Assembly: GCA_013285505.1 (NCBI GenBank) | Contig: CP053450.1 | Coordinates: 1,348,796 to 1,412,795, forward strand | Direction of reading: 5' to 3' | Source of the DNA: Planctomycetota bacterium | GTDB taxonomy: Bacteria; Planctomycetota; Phycisphaerae; Phycisphaerales; UBA1924 | Length of the DNA: 64,000 bases | Shown here: piece by piece, positions 40,148 through 50,068 of the stretch | Numbering within the stretch: the stretch's first letter is position 1 | Layout of the letters: the number at the start of each line of letters is the position of its first letter | Program-made: the position numbers and the translations under genes | The notes under the pieces: model-generated | Told to the model about the DNA's origin: nothing | Seen by the model: the letters and a program-made list of their open reading frames with translations, nothing else | Database searches by the model: none

Positions 40148-40846
40148 GTGAAGAACAACCACAAAGCCCTGTTGGACGCGTTGTGTCGTCGGCTGTCGAC
40201 CCGCGCGTCCGTCGAGACCGGCGTCTTTGTCCTGCTGGTCGCGATGACCGCCGTCTCGGCGGCGATGGTCAAGGAAGCCAGCCACCTGCCGGCCCTCGCG
40301 TCGGTGGCCCAGCCCGGTGCCGATCGCACCAACGCGTCGATCATCGTCGCGGCCAACCGGACACCCGCAGCCAACACGACGGCAGCGGAGCCCACCAGGC
40401 TCGAGCCCACCCCGGCCGAGGCCGAACGGGCCGAGCGCATCCTCGAACGCAAGGCCGAGCAGGTGCGCTGGTTCAACGGCCGCCCCGTGCGTCCGGCACG
40501 CGTCGTGTGGATGACCGTGACCGCCTACTCGCCCGATGCCCGCTCCTGCGGCCCGTTCGCCGACGGCATCACCGCCACGCTCCACTCTGTCGAGACCAAC
40601 GGCGGCAACCTCGTCGCCGCGGATACCCGGCTCTTCCCCTTCGGCTCCATGCTCTCGGTCGAGGGCTACGACGAGGGCAACATCGTCCCCGTGCTCGACC
40701 GCGGCGGCGCGATCAAGGGCCACCACATCGACCTGCTCATGCCCACGCACAAGCAGGCACGCCAGTGGGGCGTCAAGCGGATGCCCGTCGTCGTGTGGGA
40801 GTTTGCCGACGGCAAGCCGATGGAAGACCCCCGCAAGTTCCGCTGA
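40148..40846 (+). CDS. 3D-domain protein, likely peptidoglycan-acting
   Basis: A 232-residue protein with an N-terminal membrane anchor or signal (VFVLLVAMTAVSAAM), a linker, and a C-terminal 3D domain: VTAYSPDARSCGPFADG, VAADTRLFPFGSML, VLDRGGAIKGHHIDLLM. The three aspartates that name the domain are visible. 3D domains occur in lytic transglycosylases and Rpf-like proteins. GTG 40148 is chosen: GGGAGG (40136-40141) lies 6 nt upstream. A -10-like TAGACT sits at 40030-40035. Confidence 0.82.
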   Translation: MKNNHKALLDALCRRLSTRASVETGVFVLLVAMTAVSAAMVKEASHLPALASVAQPGADRTNASIIVAANRTPAANTTAAEPTRLEPTPAEAERAERILERKAEQVRWFNGRPVRPARVVWMTVTAYSPDARSCGPFADGITATLHSVETNGGNLVAADTRLFPFGSMLSVEGYDEGNIVPVLDRGGAIKGHHIDLLMPTHKQARQWGVKRMPVVVWEFADGKPMEDPRKFR

Positions 40847-40920
40847 TCTGTCCTCTGCCGCTGCCGGGTTTCTCGCCGGGCCTGTCGCTGGATGTGCTCC
40901 TGAGGTAGAGCAGTCGCGGG

Positions 40921-40926
40921 TATGCT
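40921..40926 (+). promoter_or_regulatory. -10 box TATGCT, near-leaderless start of DUF58 gene
   Basis: TATGCT ends 8 nt before ATG 40935; no SD is present. The same hexamer and spacing occur before the glycosyltransferase at 8092. Confidence 0.5.
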
Positions 40927-40934
40927 CGCCTGCA

Positions 40935-41930
40935 ATGCTCATCCGTCCTGAACGCAACCTGCCGACCACCATCGACGAGCTTCTCGGCCCGGGGCTCTCG
41001 CAGCGCTTGGACCGTCTCGACGTCATGAGCCGCAAGGTCTTCGCGGGCCGCCTCCCTGGAGAGCGTCGCAGCAAGCGTCGCGGCGAGTCCGTCGAGTTCG
41101 ACGACTACCGCGACTACACCCCCGGCGACGACCTCCGCCGCCTCGACTGGAACGCCTTCGCCCGCTTCGACCGGTTTTTCGTCAAGCTCTTCCGCGCCGA
41201 AGAAGACCTCGGGCTGCACATCCTTCTCGATTGCTCGGCCTCGATGCTCGCCGGCGGCGGCGACGCACCCAGCAAACTGCTCTTCGCTCACAGGCTCGCC
41301 ATGGCGCTGGCCTACATCGGCCTGGTGAACCAGAACAGGGTCTCGGTCGCGACCTTCGGCCACGCCGGGGCCGACCCGCTCCGCCGTCTCGCCCCACTCC
41401 GTGGGCGGCGGCAGACGGTGAGGGTCGCAAAGTTCCTGCTGGAAAGTCTGGAATCGTCCGAGCACGCGGCACCCTCGCCCGAGGCAGACCAGCGCGGCCG
41501 CGGCGCATTTGAGCGCGCGCTGCGGGCCTTCGGCCTCGCTCGCGAGGGCTCCGGCGTGGTCATTCTCGTTTCCGACGCCATGGTCGCCGAGGGTGTCGAG
41601 TCGGGGCTCTCCTACCTCGTCGGCGGCGGGGGGCTCGACGCCTCGTTCGTCCAGGTGCTCGCCCCCAGCGAGATCGCCCCCGAGCGGGCCGCCCAGTCCG
41701 GCCTCGTCGGCGATCTGCGGCTCACCGACGCCGAGACCGGCAGGGGTGTCGAGGTCACTATGTCCGGCGCGATCATCCGGCAATACAAGCAGCGGCTGGA
41801 CGCCCACATCGAGCGTGTGCAGCGGGCGTGCGCCGCCCGCGATGTCGGCGGCGTGTCGCTCACTCTGGCGAGCCGGAGACGCGGCTACCCCAGCACGCCA
41901 CGCTGGCGGAGTTCCGGCTCGCCAGAGTGA
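40935..41930 (+). CDS. DUF58 protein with VWA-like fold, C-terminus altered by inverted repeat
   Basis: A 331-residue DUF58 protein. The family signature is present: RRSKRRGESVEFDDYRDYTPGDDLRRLDWNAFAR, followed by a VWA-like domain with LLDCSASM (MIDAS-like) and VILVSDAM. DUF58 proteins usually accompany MoxR ATPases and are thought to act in envelope assembly. The usual C-terminal helix after HIERVQRACAARD is replaced by an Arg/Ser-rich tail encoded inside the inverted repeat at 41841-41949. No MoxR gene is adjacent; the nearest MoxR-type ATPase is at 2632. Confidence 0.85.
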   Translation: MLIRPERNLPTTIDELLGPGLSQRLDRLDVMSRKVFAGRLPGERRSKRRGESVEFDDYRDYTPGDDLRRLDWNAFARFDRFFVKLFRAEEDLGLHILLDCSASMLAGGGDAPSKLLFAHRLAMALAYIGLVNQNRVSVATFGHAGADPLRRLAPLRGRRQTVRVAKFLLESLESSEHAAPSPEADQRGRGAFERALRAFGLAREGSGVVILVSDAMVAEGVESGLSYLVGGGGLDASFVQVLAPSEIAPERAAQSGLVGDLRLTDAETGRGVEVTMSGAIIRQYKQRLDAHIERVQRACAARDVGGVSLTLASRRRGYPSTPRWRSSGSPE

Positions 41931-41949
41931 GCGACACGCCGCCGACATC
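41841..41949. repeat. 37-bp perfect inverted repeat with 35-nt loop
   Basis: Arms at 41841-41877 and 41913-41949 are exact reverse complements. The loop (41878-41912) contains a further 5-bp stem CCAGC/GCTGG. The element covers the end of the DUF58 coding sequence and stops 3 nt before the LOG -10 box. It may be a REP-like palindrome also serving as terminator. I see no second copy in the window. Confidence 0.9.
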
Positions 41950-41952
41950 CCG

Positions 41953-41958
41953 TACACT
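41953..41958 (+). promoter_or_regulatory. -10 box TACACT, leaderless start of LOG gene
   Basis: TACACT ends 5 nt before ATG 41964; there is no SD. The inverted repeat ends just upstream. Confidence 0.5.
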
Positions 41959-41963
41959 CGGGC

Positions 41964-42749
41964 ATGACCGAGCCGCAGGACCGTCACAGCGCGATACCCG
42001 AAGGACCCCGCCCGCACCGCTGGGGCAAGGGCACCCGCTCGCACGACGAGGAACGCTTCCTCGCCGGGCCGCGGAGCAGGCTCGCCGAGCTCAACCGGGC
42101 GTTCCGCATCTTCCTGGAGTGCATCAAGGGCTTCCGGGCCCTGCACTTCACGGGCCCCTGCGTCACGGTGTTCGGCTCGGCCCGCTTTGAGGAGGACCAC
42201 CGTTACTACGAGCTCGCCCGCGAGGTCGGCAGGCAGCTCGCCGAGGCGGGCTTTGCCGTGATGACCGGCGGCGGGCCGGGCGTGATGGAGGCCGCCAACC
42301 GCGGCTGCCGCGACGCCGGCGGCTACTCGATCGGCTGCAACATTAAGCTCCCGCACGAGCAGCAGCCCAACCCCTACCTCGACAAGTTCATCGAGTTCAA
42401 CTACTTCTTCGTGCGCAAGGTGATGCTCGTCAAGTACAGCAGCGCGTTCGTCGTGCTGCCCGGCGGGTTCGGCACGATGGACGAGCTCTTCGAGGTCGGC
42501 ACGCTCATCCAGACCGGCAAGGTCGAGCGGTTCCCCGTCGTGGTGATGGGCAAGGACTACTTCGGGCCGCTGGCCACCTTCGTCCGAAACACCATGGTGC
42601 CCGAGGGCACGATCGACCCCGAAGATCTGCAGTTGTTTACCGCGACCGACGACCCCGCCGAGATGGTCCAGCGCATCATCGAGGGACGCGAGGGGATCGA
42701 ACTCGAACGCAGCCCGTCGCCGCGGGTGGTGCTTGGGGAGAGCCGGTAG
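41964..42749 (+). CDS. LOG-family nucleotide monophosphate phosphoribohydrolase
   Basis: A 261-residue Rossmann-fold protein of the LOG/YgdH-related family that cleaves the N-glycosidic bond of (modified) nucleoside 5'-monophosphates. The two signature motifs are present: GGGPGVMEAANRG and PGGFGTMDELFE. The N-terminal ~40 residues are charged and variable. In bacteria these may be cytokinin-activating or general nucleotide-salvage enzymes; substrate cannot be inferred. It converges with bipA, with only 3 nt between stops. Confidence 0.88.
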   Translation: MTEPQDRHSAIPEGPRPHRWGKGTRSHDEERFLAGPRSRLAELNRAFRIFLECIKGFRALHFTGPCVTVFGSARFEEDHRYYELAREVGRQLAEAGFAVMTGGGPGVMEAANRGCRDAGGYSIGCNIKLPHEQQPNPYLDKFIEFNYFFVRKVMLVKYSSAFVVLPGGFGTMDELFEVGTLIQTGKVERFPVVVMGKDYFGPLATFVRNTMVPEGTIDPEDLQLFTATDDPAEMVQRIIEGREGIELERSPSPRVVLGESR

Positions 42750-42752
42750 CGG

Positions 42753-44651
42753 TCAACCCGCGGTGCCGGCCTTCTCGCGGTCCTTGGCCTGCCGCTCGGC
42801 ACGCTTGCGCTCACCCTCGGTGAGGATGCGCTTGCGGATCCGCACCGCGCCCGGTGTGATCTCGACCAGCTCGTCGTCCTCGGAGTATTCCAGGGCCGAC
42901 TCGAGCGTGATCTTCCGCGGCGCCTTGAGCGTGACGGTCGCCTCTTTGTTGGCGTTGCGGACGTTGGAGAGCTGCTTCTCGCGGGTGATGTTGACGTTGA
43001 TGTCGTTGTCGCGGTTGTGCTCGCCGACGATCTGGCCGGCGTAGACCTTGTCGCCCGGCGCGACGAAGAGCACGCCACGGTCGTGCAGGTTCTCCACCGC
43101 GTGGGCCGTCACCTGCGCCGTCTCGGTCGCGATCATCACGCCGTTGGTGCGTCCGAGCCGGTCGCCCGAGTCGGGCACGTAGCGGTCGAACCGGTGGTGC
43201 ATGATCGCCTCGCCCGCCGTCGCGGTGAGGATGCGGCTCCGCAGCCCGATCAGCGAGCGGCTGGTGATCTCGAAGACCATGTGCGAGGTCTCCACGCCGC
43301 GGGACTCCATCTTCTTGAGCTCGCCCTTGCGCGCCCCGACCAGCTCCATCACCGGCCCCACGGCGGTCGCGGGGCAGTCGATCACGAGCGTCTCGACCGG
43401 CTCACAGGTGACCCCGTCGATCTCTCGGGTGATGACCACCGGCCGACCGACCGAGAGCTCGAAGCCCTCACGCCGCATCGTCTCGAGCAGGATGCCCAGG
43501 TGCAGCAGCCCGCGCCCGGAGACCAGAAACTCGTCGGCGGTCCGCCCGCTCTCGACCCGCAGCGCGACGTTGTGCTCGAGCTCCTTGTCGAGGCGGTCGC
43601 GGATCTGCCGGCTGGTCACATACTTGCCCTCGCGTCCGGCAAACGGCGAGTCGTTGATGCGGAAGATCATCGAGATCGTCGGCTCGTCGATCTTCACCGT
43701 CGGCAGGGCTTCGGTCTGGTCGATGTGGGCGATGGTGTCGCCGATCTCGACGCTCGGCAGCCCGGGCACCGCGCACAGGTCTCCCGCCGCGATCTCGTCA
43801 ACCTCGATCCGCCCAAGACCCTGGAAGCGGAGCACCCGCCCCGTCTTGCCGAGCACACGCTCGCCGTCGCGCTTCAGCAACGCGACCTGCTGCCCGCTGC
43901 GAATGCTGCCCGAGAACACCCGCCCGATCGCGATCCGCCCCAGATAGTCGGAGTAATCGAGCGTGGTGACGAGCATCTGCAGCGGCTTGTCCGGCCGGGC
44001 GTGCGGCGCGGGGACGTGCTTGATGATCGCTTCAAAGATCGGCCGCAGGTCACCCTTGCGCAGCTCCTCGATCGGCGCGTCGAGCGTGTCGCTCGCCCAG
44101 CCGTCGCGCCCCGAGCAATAGACCACCGGGAACTCCAGCGCGTGATCGTCGGCGCCCAGATCCACCAGCAGGTCGAAGACCTCGTCGATCACGCGCTTCG
44201 GCTCGGCGTCCGGGCGGTCGCACTTGTTGATCACCACCACCGGCAGCAGCCCGGCTTCGAGCGCCTTGCTCAGCACAAACTTGGTCTGCGGCATCGGCCC
44301 GTCGAAGGCGTCCACCAGCAACAGGCAGCCGTCGGCCATCCGCAGCACGCGCTCCACTTCGCCGCCGAAGTCGGCGTGCCCCGGGGTGTCAACGATGTTG
44401 ATTCGGTAATCGGTCTCGTCGGCCGCGTGGTAGTTCACCGCGCAGTTCTTCGAGAGGATCGTGATCCCGCGCTCGCGTTCGAGGGGGTTGGAGTCCAGGA
44501 TCAGGTCGTGCTGACCGCCGGCGAGCTTCTCGAGCTCACCGGCCCGGAAGTTCCCGGACTGCATGAGCAGATGGTCGACCAGCGTGGTCTTGCCGTGGTC
44601 AACATGGGCGACGATCGCGACGTTGCGGATCGTGGGTTCGATGGCGGTCAT
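42753..44651 (-). CDS. typA: Ribosome-associated translational GTPase BipA/TypA
   Basis: EF-G-like GTPase of 632 residues that binds ribosomes and is used under stress and for 50S assembly. G1 [11 protein letters not shown]2 RGITI, G3 [13 protein letters not shown]4 NKCDRPDA, G5 SGRDGWAS, followed by the BipA-type beta-barrel and EF-G III/V-like domains, and a C-terminal domain ending in [20 protein letters not shown]. Start ATG 44651 is preferred over an upstream ATG because homology begins at [14 protein letters not shown]. No clear SD. Confidence 0.94.
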   Translation of the reverse strand: MTAIEPTIRNVAIVAHVDHGKTTLVDHLLMQSGNFRAGELEKLAGGQHDLILDSNPLERERGITILSKNCAVNYHAADETDYRINIVDTPGHADFGGEVERVLRMADGCLLLVDAFDGPMPQTKFVLSKALEAGLLPVVVINKCDRPDAEPKRVIDEVFDLLVDLGADDHALEFPVVYCSGRDGWASDTLDAPIEELRKGDLRPIFEAIIKHVPAPHARPDKPLQMLVTTLDYSDYLGRIAIGRVFSGSIRSGQQVALLKRDGERVLGKTGRVLRFQGLGRIEVDEIAAGDLCAVPGLPSVEIGDTIAHIDQTEALPTVKIDEPTISMIFRINDSPFAGREGKYVTSRQIRDRLDKELEHNVALRVESGRTADEFLVSGRGLLHLGILLETMRREGFELSVGRPVVITREIDGVTCEPVETLVIDCPATAVGPVMELVGARKGELKKMESRGVETSHMVFEITSRSLIGLRSRILTATAGEAIMHHRFDRYVPDSGDRLGRTNGVMIATETAQVTAHAVENLHDRGVLFVAPGDKVYAGQIVGEHNRDNDINVNITREKQLSNVRNANKEATVTLKAPRKITLESALEYSEDDELVEITPGAVRIRKRILTEGERKRAERQAKDREKAGTAG

Positions 44652-45025
44652 AAAGCTGTTCCCACGCCGGGTCGGGCCGGCCTGTGCGAGCGGTTGGGCG
44701 GACATGCGATTGGGGGCTGAGCGGGCACCTCCCGCCAAGGGCAATCGTAGGCACGAGACCGAGGAATGCTGTCCGTGGGGCCCCCGCCCGCGGCCCGCAC
44801 CGTCCGATCACCGCGCCCGCCCGGTTTCCAGCCCAACCTATCCGGCACAGGCGCCACGCCTTCCGGTGCCTGAAGGCTCGAATCGCTGGGGATTCACGCG
44901 TCTCCGGTGCATGGTTCTCCTGTCGGCAACAGGTCCATCGACGCAGACCACCCGCCCGCCGAACCGGCCGCGACACCGCGAACCGACTCGACAGGCGCTC
45001 GCGCTCTCGCCGGCAGGAGAAAGAC
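44652..45025. other. Intergenic region between bipA and PEP-CTERM gene
   Basis: 374 nt between divergent genes. It should contain both promoters, but I see no strong -35/-10 pair and no conserved ORF. AGGAGA at 45015-45020 is the SD of the following gene. Confidence 0.5.
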
Positions 45026-45866
45026 ATGACCAAGACAAGACTGACCACGCTCGGGGTCCTCGCCACGCTCATCGCCGCCGGCACCGCGCACGCCGATGTC
45101 ACGATCTACCAGACCGACTTTGAGAAACCCGGCCTCGGGCCGGAGTGGAGCAACAACTGCCGGCTCGACGCCCAGCCCGGCTTTACCCAATTCAACGGCC
45201 GCCACAGCGACCGGGGGGATCACCCTCTCGCTCTTCCAGGAGCCGCCGCCGGACGGCGGCGGCAAGACCGGCGGGCTCCTCGGCAAGGTCGGAGCCGGCG
45301 GCGGCATCAGCCCGTTCGGCAAGATCAAGATCGGTGGAGGTAATGGCGGCGGTGATGGGGGCGACGGTGGCGGTGGTGATGGCGGTGGGGGTGACAACGG
45401 CGGCGGTGACGGTGGGGGCGACAACGGCGGCGGCGGCGACCACACGCCGCACTACACGCTCACGTTCGACCTCTTCGCGTTCGATTCCTGGGACGGGGAC
45501 GGGCCCAACTACGGCCCCGACGTCTTCGAGGTCCAGGTCAATGGCCAGGTCCTCATGCACGAGACCATCTCCAACGGGGACAAGCCGCAGTCCATGCGCG
45601 CGCCCGACGTCGGCCCCGAGCACCTCGCCTACTCCCCCACCTGGAAGGACTCGATCTACCGCAACATCACGCTGACGTTCGATCACCCGGGAGACGCCGA
45701 CCGCCTCCACATCACATGGTTCGGCAAGGGCCTTCAGGGCGTCTACGACGAGTCATGGGGCATCGACAACGTCACACTCACCACCAGCACCCGCAGCGTC
45801 CCGGTCCCCGGCACACTCGCGGCAGCGGGCATCGCGCTCGGGCTCGCCGCACGCCGCCGCCGCTGA
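45026..45866 (+). CDS. Exported Gly/Asp-rich PEP-CTERM-like protein (one frame break)
   Basis: A 279-residue exported protein after correction. Signal peptide MTKTRLTTLGVLATLIAAGTAHA; a Gly-rich low-complexity stretch of about 40 residues of GGGD/GGGN units; a beta-rich domain with FDLFAFDSWDGDGPNYGPD; and a PEP-CTERM-like tail VPVPGTLAAAGIALGLAARRRR. The N-terminal part and the remainder are in different frames; a six-G run at 45216-45221 is the most likely site (one G less gives HSDRGITLSLF). ATG 45026 has AGGAGA 5 nt upstream. It converges with xylulokinase. Confidence 0.75.
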
Positions 45867-45910
45867 GCCGCACTGAACATCTCCGATCGGGTCGGAGGAG
45901 AGAGACGGCG

Positions 45911-45931
45911 CGCCCGCGGAGATCGCGGGCG
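45911..45931 (+). terminator. Hairpin between PEP-CTERM gene and xylulokinase
   Basis: 8-bp stem CGCCCGCG/CGCGGGCG, 5-nt loop, followed by TTGTCG. It lies between two convergent genes and could serve either. Confidence 0.45.
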
Positions 45932-45943
45932 TTGTCGTGCGGC

Positions 45944-47503
45944 TCACCGATCGAACGCGCCGAGCCCGGCAAAGTGCGCGCAGATCCGGATACAGGCCGC
46001 GGTACTTCTCCAGCAGCCCCCGATAGAACTCGACCGAGCCCCCTTCCGGCGACCGCGACTCGGTCACGCGAACCGTTGCCCCGCACGCGGCACCGAGGTC
46101 GTCCCAGACCCCCGCCCCGACGCCCGCCATGAGCCGCCGCACCGAACGCGGGCCCCTCCTCGGTGTTGGGCAGCTCGACCGGTGCGCCGTAGATATCCGC
46201 CTGCAGCTGCCGCCAGAACGCGCCCTTCGCCCCGCCCCCGCCGAGCCTGATCCGCGACGCCTCGACCCCGACCTCCGAGAAGATGTCGAGGATCTGCCGC
46301 ATCGTCAGCGTCACGCCCTCCACCACCGCCCGCACAAGATGCCCCCGCCCGTGCCGCGCCGTCAGACCGATGAACGCCCCGCGGGCGTCCGGGTCCGGGT
46401 GCGGGCACCGCTCGCCGGTCAGATGCGGCAGGAAGACCAGCCCCGTGGCACCCGGGGGTGCGGCCTCGGCCTCGGCCAGCAGCGTGTCGTAGGCCACATC
46501 GGGGAAAAGCGAGTCGTGGAGCCACGCCAGCGACCCCGCAGCACTCAGCATGCACCCCGTGAGCGACCAGTGGCCGGGTCCGCCGGAAACTCCGTCGGCG
46601 GCGCACATGGTGTGGACGCGCCCCCGCCGCGGCGGTGTCGCTTCCCAGGTCCTTCCGGGGCAGGTCGCTGTGGGCGTAGATCACCCCGCTCGTGCCCAGC
46701 GTCGCGAGCACCAGCCCCGGCTCGACCACCCCCGCCCCGACCGCGCCGCACTGGTTGTCACCCGAACCCGCAACGACGGGCGTGCCCTCCGGAAGGCCGG
46801 TCTGGGCCGCGGCCCAGGTGGTGACCCGCCCGGCAACCGCGCACGACTCCAGCACCGGGGCGGCCAGACCGGGGTCCAGATCGAGCAGCGCATGCGCGCG
46901 CGCACTCCACCCGCGCCGGTCCACGTCAAACAGCAGGGTCCCGGCCGCGTCGCCGACATCCGCGGCGAACTCGCCGGTCAGTCGGAGCCGCACGAAGTCC
47001 TTCGGCAGACACCAGCCGGCGACCCTTGCCCATATCTCCGGCTCGTGCTTCCGCACCCACAGCAGCTTGGGGAGTGTGAACCCCGTCAGCGCCGCGTTGC
47101 CGACCATCTCGACCAGCCCGGCGCATCCCCCGGCCGCGGCTTCGATGGCGGCGCACTCGGCGGCGGTCCGCTGGTCGTTCCACAGCAGCGCCGGCCGGAG
47201 AGCCCTGGCGTCCGAGGCGTCCCCCGTGAGCGCCGACTCGGGCAGCAGCACCGATCCGTGCATCTGGCCGGACAGCCCCACACCCGCGATCGCGTCGGCC
47301 GAAACCCCGGGCGACCCGAGCACGGCGTGTATCGCTTGGACCGCGGCCTTCCACCAGCCCTCGGGCTCCTGCTCCGACCAGCCCGGATTCGGGGTCAGCA
47401 GCGTGTGCGGCGCGGACGCCGTTGCAACGATCGTGCCCCGCGCATCGCACACGACCGCCTTGGTGGATGAGGTTCCGACATCGATCCCGAGGAGTTGCGT
47501 CAC
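45944..47503 (-). CDS. xylB: Xylulokinase (three frame breaks)
   Basis: FGGY-family kinase phosphorylating D-xylulose to xylulose-5-phosphate, 518 residues after correction. N-terminus LGIDVGTSSTKAVV, catalytic WNDQRT and SGDNQCGAVGAG (the conserved Asp), ATLGTSG, and FLPHLTGERCPHPDPDARG are clear. Breaks: GCGCCC 46618-46623 (restores AAAGRVHTMCAADG); AGCCGC 46132-46137 (restores FGAALMAGVGAGVWDD); and one near 45975-45980, less certain, after which the protein ends LYPDLRAHFAGLGAFDR. GTG 47503 starts 6 nt after TAAGCT, which overlaps the stop of the upstream gene. No xylose isomerase is nearby; a related FGGY substrate cannot be excluded. Confidence 0.87.
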
Positions 47504-47509
47504 GCGGGC

Positions 47510-47515
47510 AGCTTA
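47510..47515 (-). promoter_or_regulatory. -10 box TAAGCT, leaderless GTG start of xylulokinase
   Basis: Reverse-strand TAAGCT ends 6 nt before GTG 47503; its TAA is also the stop codon of the upstream gene. Confidence 0.5.
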
Positions 47516-49185
47516 CTCGACGAGCGGCACGCTGTCGCCGAGTTCGAGCCGGAACTCGGCCCGCAGCAGGTTGGCCGGGCCCTCGAGCCAGACCGCCCAA
47601 TCGGTCGCGCGGATGTGCCCCAGCACGAAGTCGTTCAGCCGCGGGCATGCCCAGCGCAGAGCCCGCTTCGTCGCTCACCGCCCGCTTCACGTTGGCCGCG
47701 TGGCGTCGGAAGGTCGCCGACCACGCCGGGGGCCGAAGACGCCCGACGTGCAGGTATCGCCGCGCGGGCATCCGGCCGATTTCCTGGAGCGATCGGCCCG
47801 CGGTGGGGTCCGGGTCGGCGTCCGGCGCGAGACCGTCGGGGAAGGAATGCATGAGCCACCACCCGGCGTCCTCGCCCGACGCCGCCTCGGGCACGAACGC
47901 CCAGCTGAGTGTCGGCAAGCCCGCGACCGCGCCCGTCGTCCTCCCCGCTGATCGAGAGGGAGCGGACGTCTGAGAGTTGAGGCGGCGTCGCGGCGATGCG
48001 GGCGTTCCGACGCTGACCCTCGCCGAACCCCTCGTCGATGATCTCGGTCATATACGCGTCGGCTCGCGCGGCCAGCCGCGGCAGGTCGGGCGTGTCCATG
48101 GCCAGCAGCAACTCGGTCTGCGCCTCGGCCCCGTCCCGGCCCGGCCGGAGCCAGACCCCGAGCATCGACCGGCGGCCCAGCACGTGATCGAACGAGTCGC
48201 CGCTCGGGTCGGGAAGTCCGTTGCCGACCAGCGGTTCGATCCAGGCCCGGGCTTCACGCACCGACTCGCGGCTTCCGATCATCGCGAGCGCCGCGTCCGA
48301 GGGCAGCGTCCCGAGCAACGCGGGAGACCACGTGGGGATCGAGACCAGGTCGTCCTTCTTTGCCCATCCGTCAGCCGGATACGCCATGGCGTCGATGCCC
48401 CATCCGTCGCCGCTGGTGCCGAGGGTCGCGCCGACGAACCGGTGCTGCGAGCCCAGCGGATCGGGGATGCGCCAGACCACGATCGCGTCGCGGGTCGCCC
48501 ATGACTCGACCATCCGCCCGGCCGGGACGTCCGCGAGCATGCGGTCCGGGTTGTCACACCGCAGCAGGGGCAGCATCTGATCGAAGAGCTCTCGGTCGGC
48601 CGCGGGCGCGAGCAGCAGGATCGTGGAGGCGAGGGTGTTCTCGAATCGCCCGTCGGCACCACAGACGAGCCGCCCGTTCGAGGTCGCCAGCAGGTAGGAG
48701 CCGTGCTCGAACTCGAGCACGGGCTGCCCGTTGACGATGCGGCGGGGCACCGCCTTCAGGAGCGATCGGAGGCTCCGCTCGGTCTCGGGATCCAGTTCGC
48801 TCAGGATCGCCCAACGGGGTGGTTCGGTGGCGTCGGCACGCAGCTGCGATCCCACGACGATCACTCGCTGCCCGAGCAGCAGGTCGAACGCCTCAGCATC
48901 AGTCATGCCGAGTTCGCCGGCGAACTCCGACCACGCGTTCATCACCGCCGCGGGCCGCCGCAAAGCGGCCGCCGCGAGCATCACCGGCGAGCCGTGCAGG
49001 CTCTTGCGGAGCGACGCGCCGTCGTCCACGGCCGCGACAAAGTCCACGCCGATCGGCATGCGCGAGACCACCCGGCCGAGGTCGTCGTCGGCCGACGCGA
49101 CGCCACAGACCGACGCCACCGCGAGCACCGCGGCGTTCGCGAGCCGCCGGAGCCGAGAACGGGCATGGACTGGTGTGTGTGACAT
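47513..49185 (-). CDS. Exported protein of unknown function in a sigma-factor operon (two frame breaks)
   Basis: A 556-residue protein after correction, not recognised. A signal peptide is present (RLRRLANAAVLAVASVCGVASA). The mature part is a long soluble domain of about 400 residues containing LLLGQRVIVVGSQL, RRIVNGQPVLEFEHG and WATRDAIVVWRIPD. It ends LNDFVLGHIRATDWAVWLEG and a final VPLVE. Breaks: GCGCCC 47929-47934 (restores EDDGAVAGLPTLSWAF) and AGCCGC 47637-47642 (restores LGMPALNDFVLGH). It lies 28 nt after the anti-sigma gene, so it is probably the third gene of that operon and its envelope-side product. Confidence 0.65.
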
Positions 49186-49213
49186 CGAGCGATCCGCAGC
49201 CAACAGCGTCGGG

Positions 49214-50068
49214 TTATCTGTCCGATCCGGCGGAATCGCCCTCGATCGGTTTCGGCGGTTCCCGCAGATACATCATCAGAGGACGGAAGCGGCTCAGCAG
49301 CGGGCTCGGCCTTGCCGCGACCGCTTCTGCGCGCGCAGCGCCGACAACCGGGATCTCCGGGCCGACGACCACGATGCTCGATCCGAGTTCCGCGGCCGCC
49401 CCCGCCCGGGGCTGGTTGGCGGTGGAGGGGATGGAGGCGAACGCGTCGCTCGACGTGATCGACCACACCACCCCGGACTCCCGATCGATCGAGAGGTCGT
49501 AGTGGAGGCTGTCGCCCGGCCTGATCCGCGGCGACAGCGTGAGCCGGCCCACCGAGGGCGTAGTCGATCCCGAGCCGAGTGAGGCCTTGATCTTCTCGAC
49601 CGTCTGGTCGGTAAGCGCGGGGCGGTCAATCGCGTTGGGTGCCGCGGCCTCGACGATCCGGGTCACCGCGGTGGGCTCGTCGGCCAGGCGGACGGCGGGC
49701 ACGTGGCGTTGCACCAGCGAGGCGATGCCGATCGCGCCGATGAACCCGGCCGCGACGGCCAGACGCCCCGCGGTCACCAGTCGGCGTGAACGCCGCGGGA
49801 GGAACCGCCGCCGGGCGTGCACCTTCCCGAGGATCGCCTCGCTCATGTCCGGAACGTCGATGGGCTCGCGGAGGTGATCAACCGCGACGCGGGTCCGGGC
49901 GAGATCCTCGCACGCCTGGGCGTCGTGCCGGATCAGGCGGAGCACCTCACGCAACCGCTCGTCGGAAAGCTCGCCGTCGAGCAGCGCATCGATCATCGGG
50001 CCGGCAGGAGGAGCCTTGGGCCGGCCGGGGCCGCCCATCCCCCCGAGATTGGAGTTGCCGAGAGTCAT
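49214..50068 (-). CDS. Anti-sigma factor, membrane-anchored
   Basis: A 284-residue protein. The N-terminal ~95 residues are a helical domain with MIDALLDGELSDERLREVLRLI, the opening typical of anti-sigma domains. A single transmembrane helix follows at about 110-130 (LVTAGRLAVAAGFIGAIGIASLV), then an extracytoplasmic region of ~150 residues with no recognised domain. No zinc-binding HxxxCxxC is seen. ATG 50068 has GGAGG 7 nt upstream and overlaps the sigma-factor stop by 4 nt (ATGA), so the two are translated together, as expected for a sigma/anti-sigma pair. Confidence 0.75.
   Translation of the reverse strand: MTLGNSNLGGMGGPGRPKAPPAGPMIDALLDGELSDERLREVLRLIRHDAQACEDLARTRVAVDHLREPIDVPDMSEAILGKVHARRRFLPRRSRRLVTAGRLAVAAGFIGAIGIASLVQRHVPAVRLADEPTAVTRIVEAAAPNAIDRPALTDQTVEKIKASLGSGSTTPSVGRLTLSPRIRPGDSLHYDLSIDRESGVVWSITSSDAFASIPSTANQPRAGAAAELGSSIVVVGPEIPVVGAARAEAVAARPSPLLSRFRPLMMYLREPPKPIEGDSAGSDR

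Noticed and set aside
41841..41949. Inverted repeat as terminal repeats of an insertion sequence
   Set aside because: Only 35 nt lie between the arms, with no transposase and no flanking target duplication visible.
45753..46142. Xylulokinase continuing without a third break to 45753
   Set aside because: The tail after LYPDLRA becomes unlike FGGY kinases and overlaps the convergent PEP-CTERM gene by more than 100 nt. One further +1 gives a natural end at 45944.
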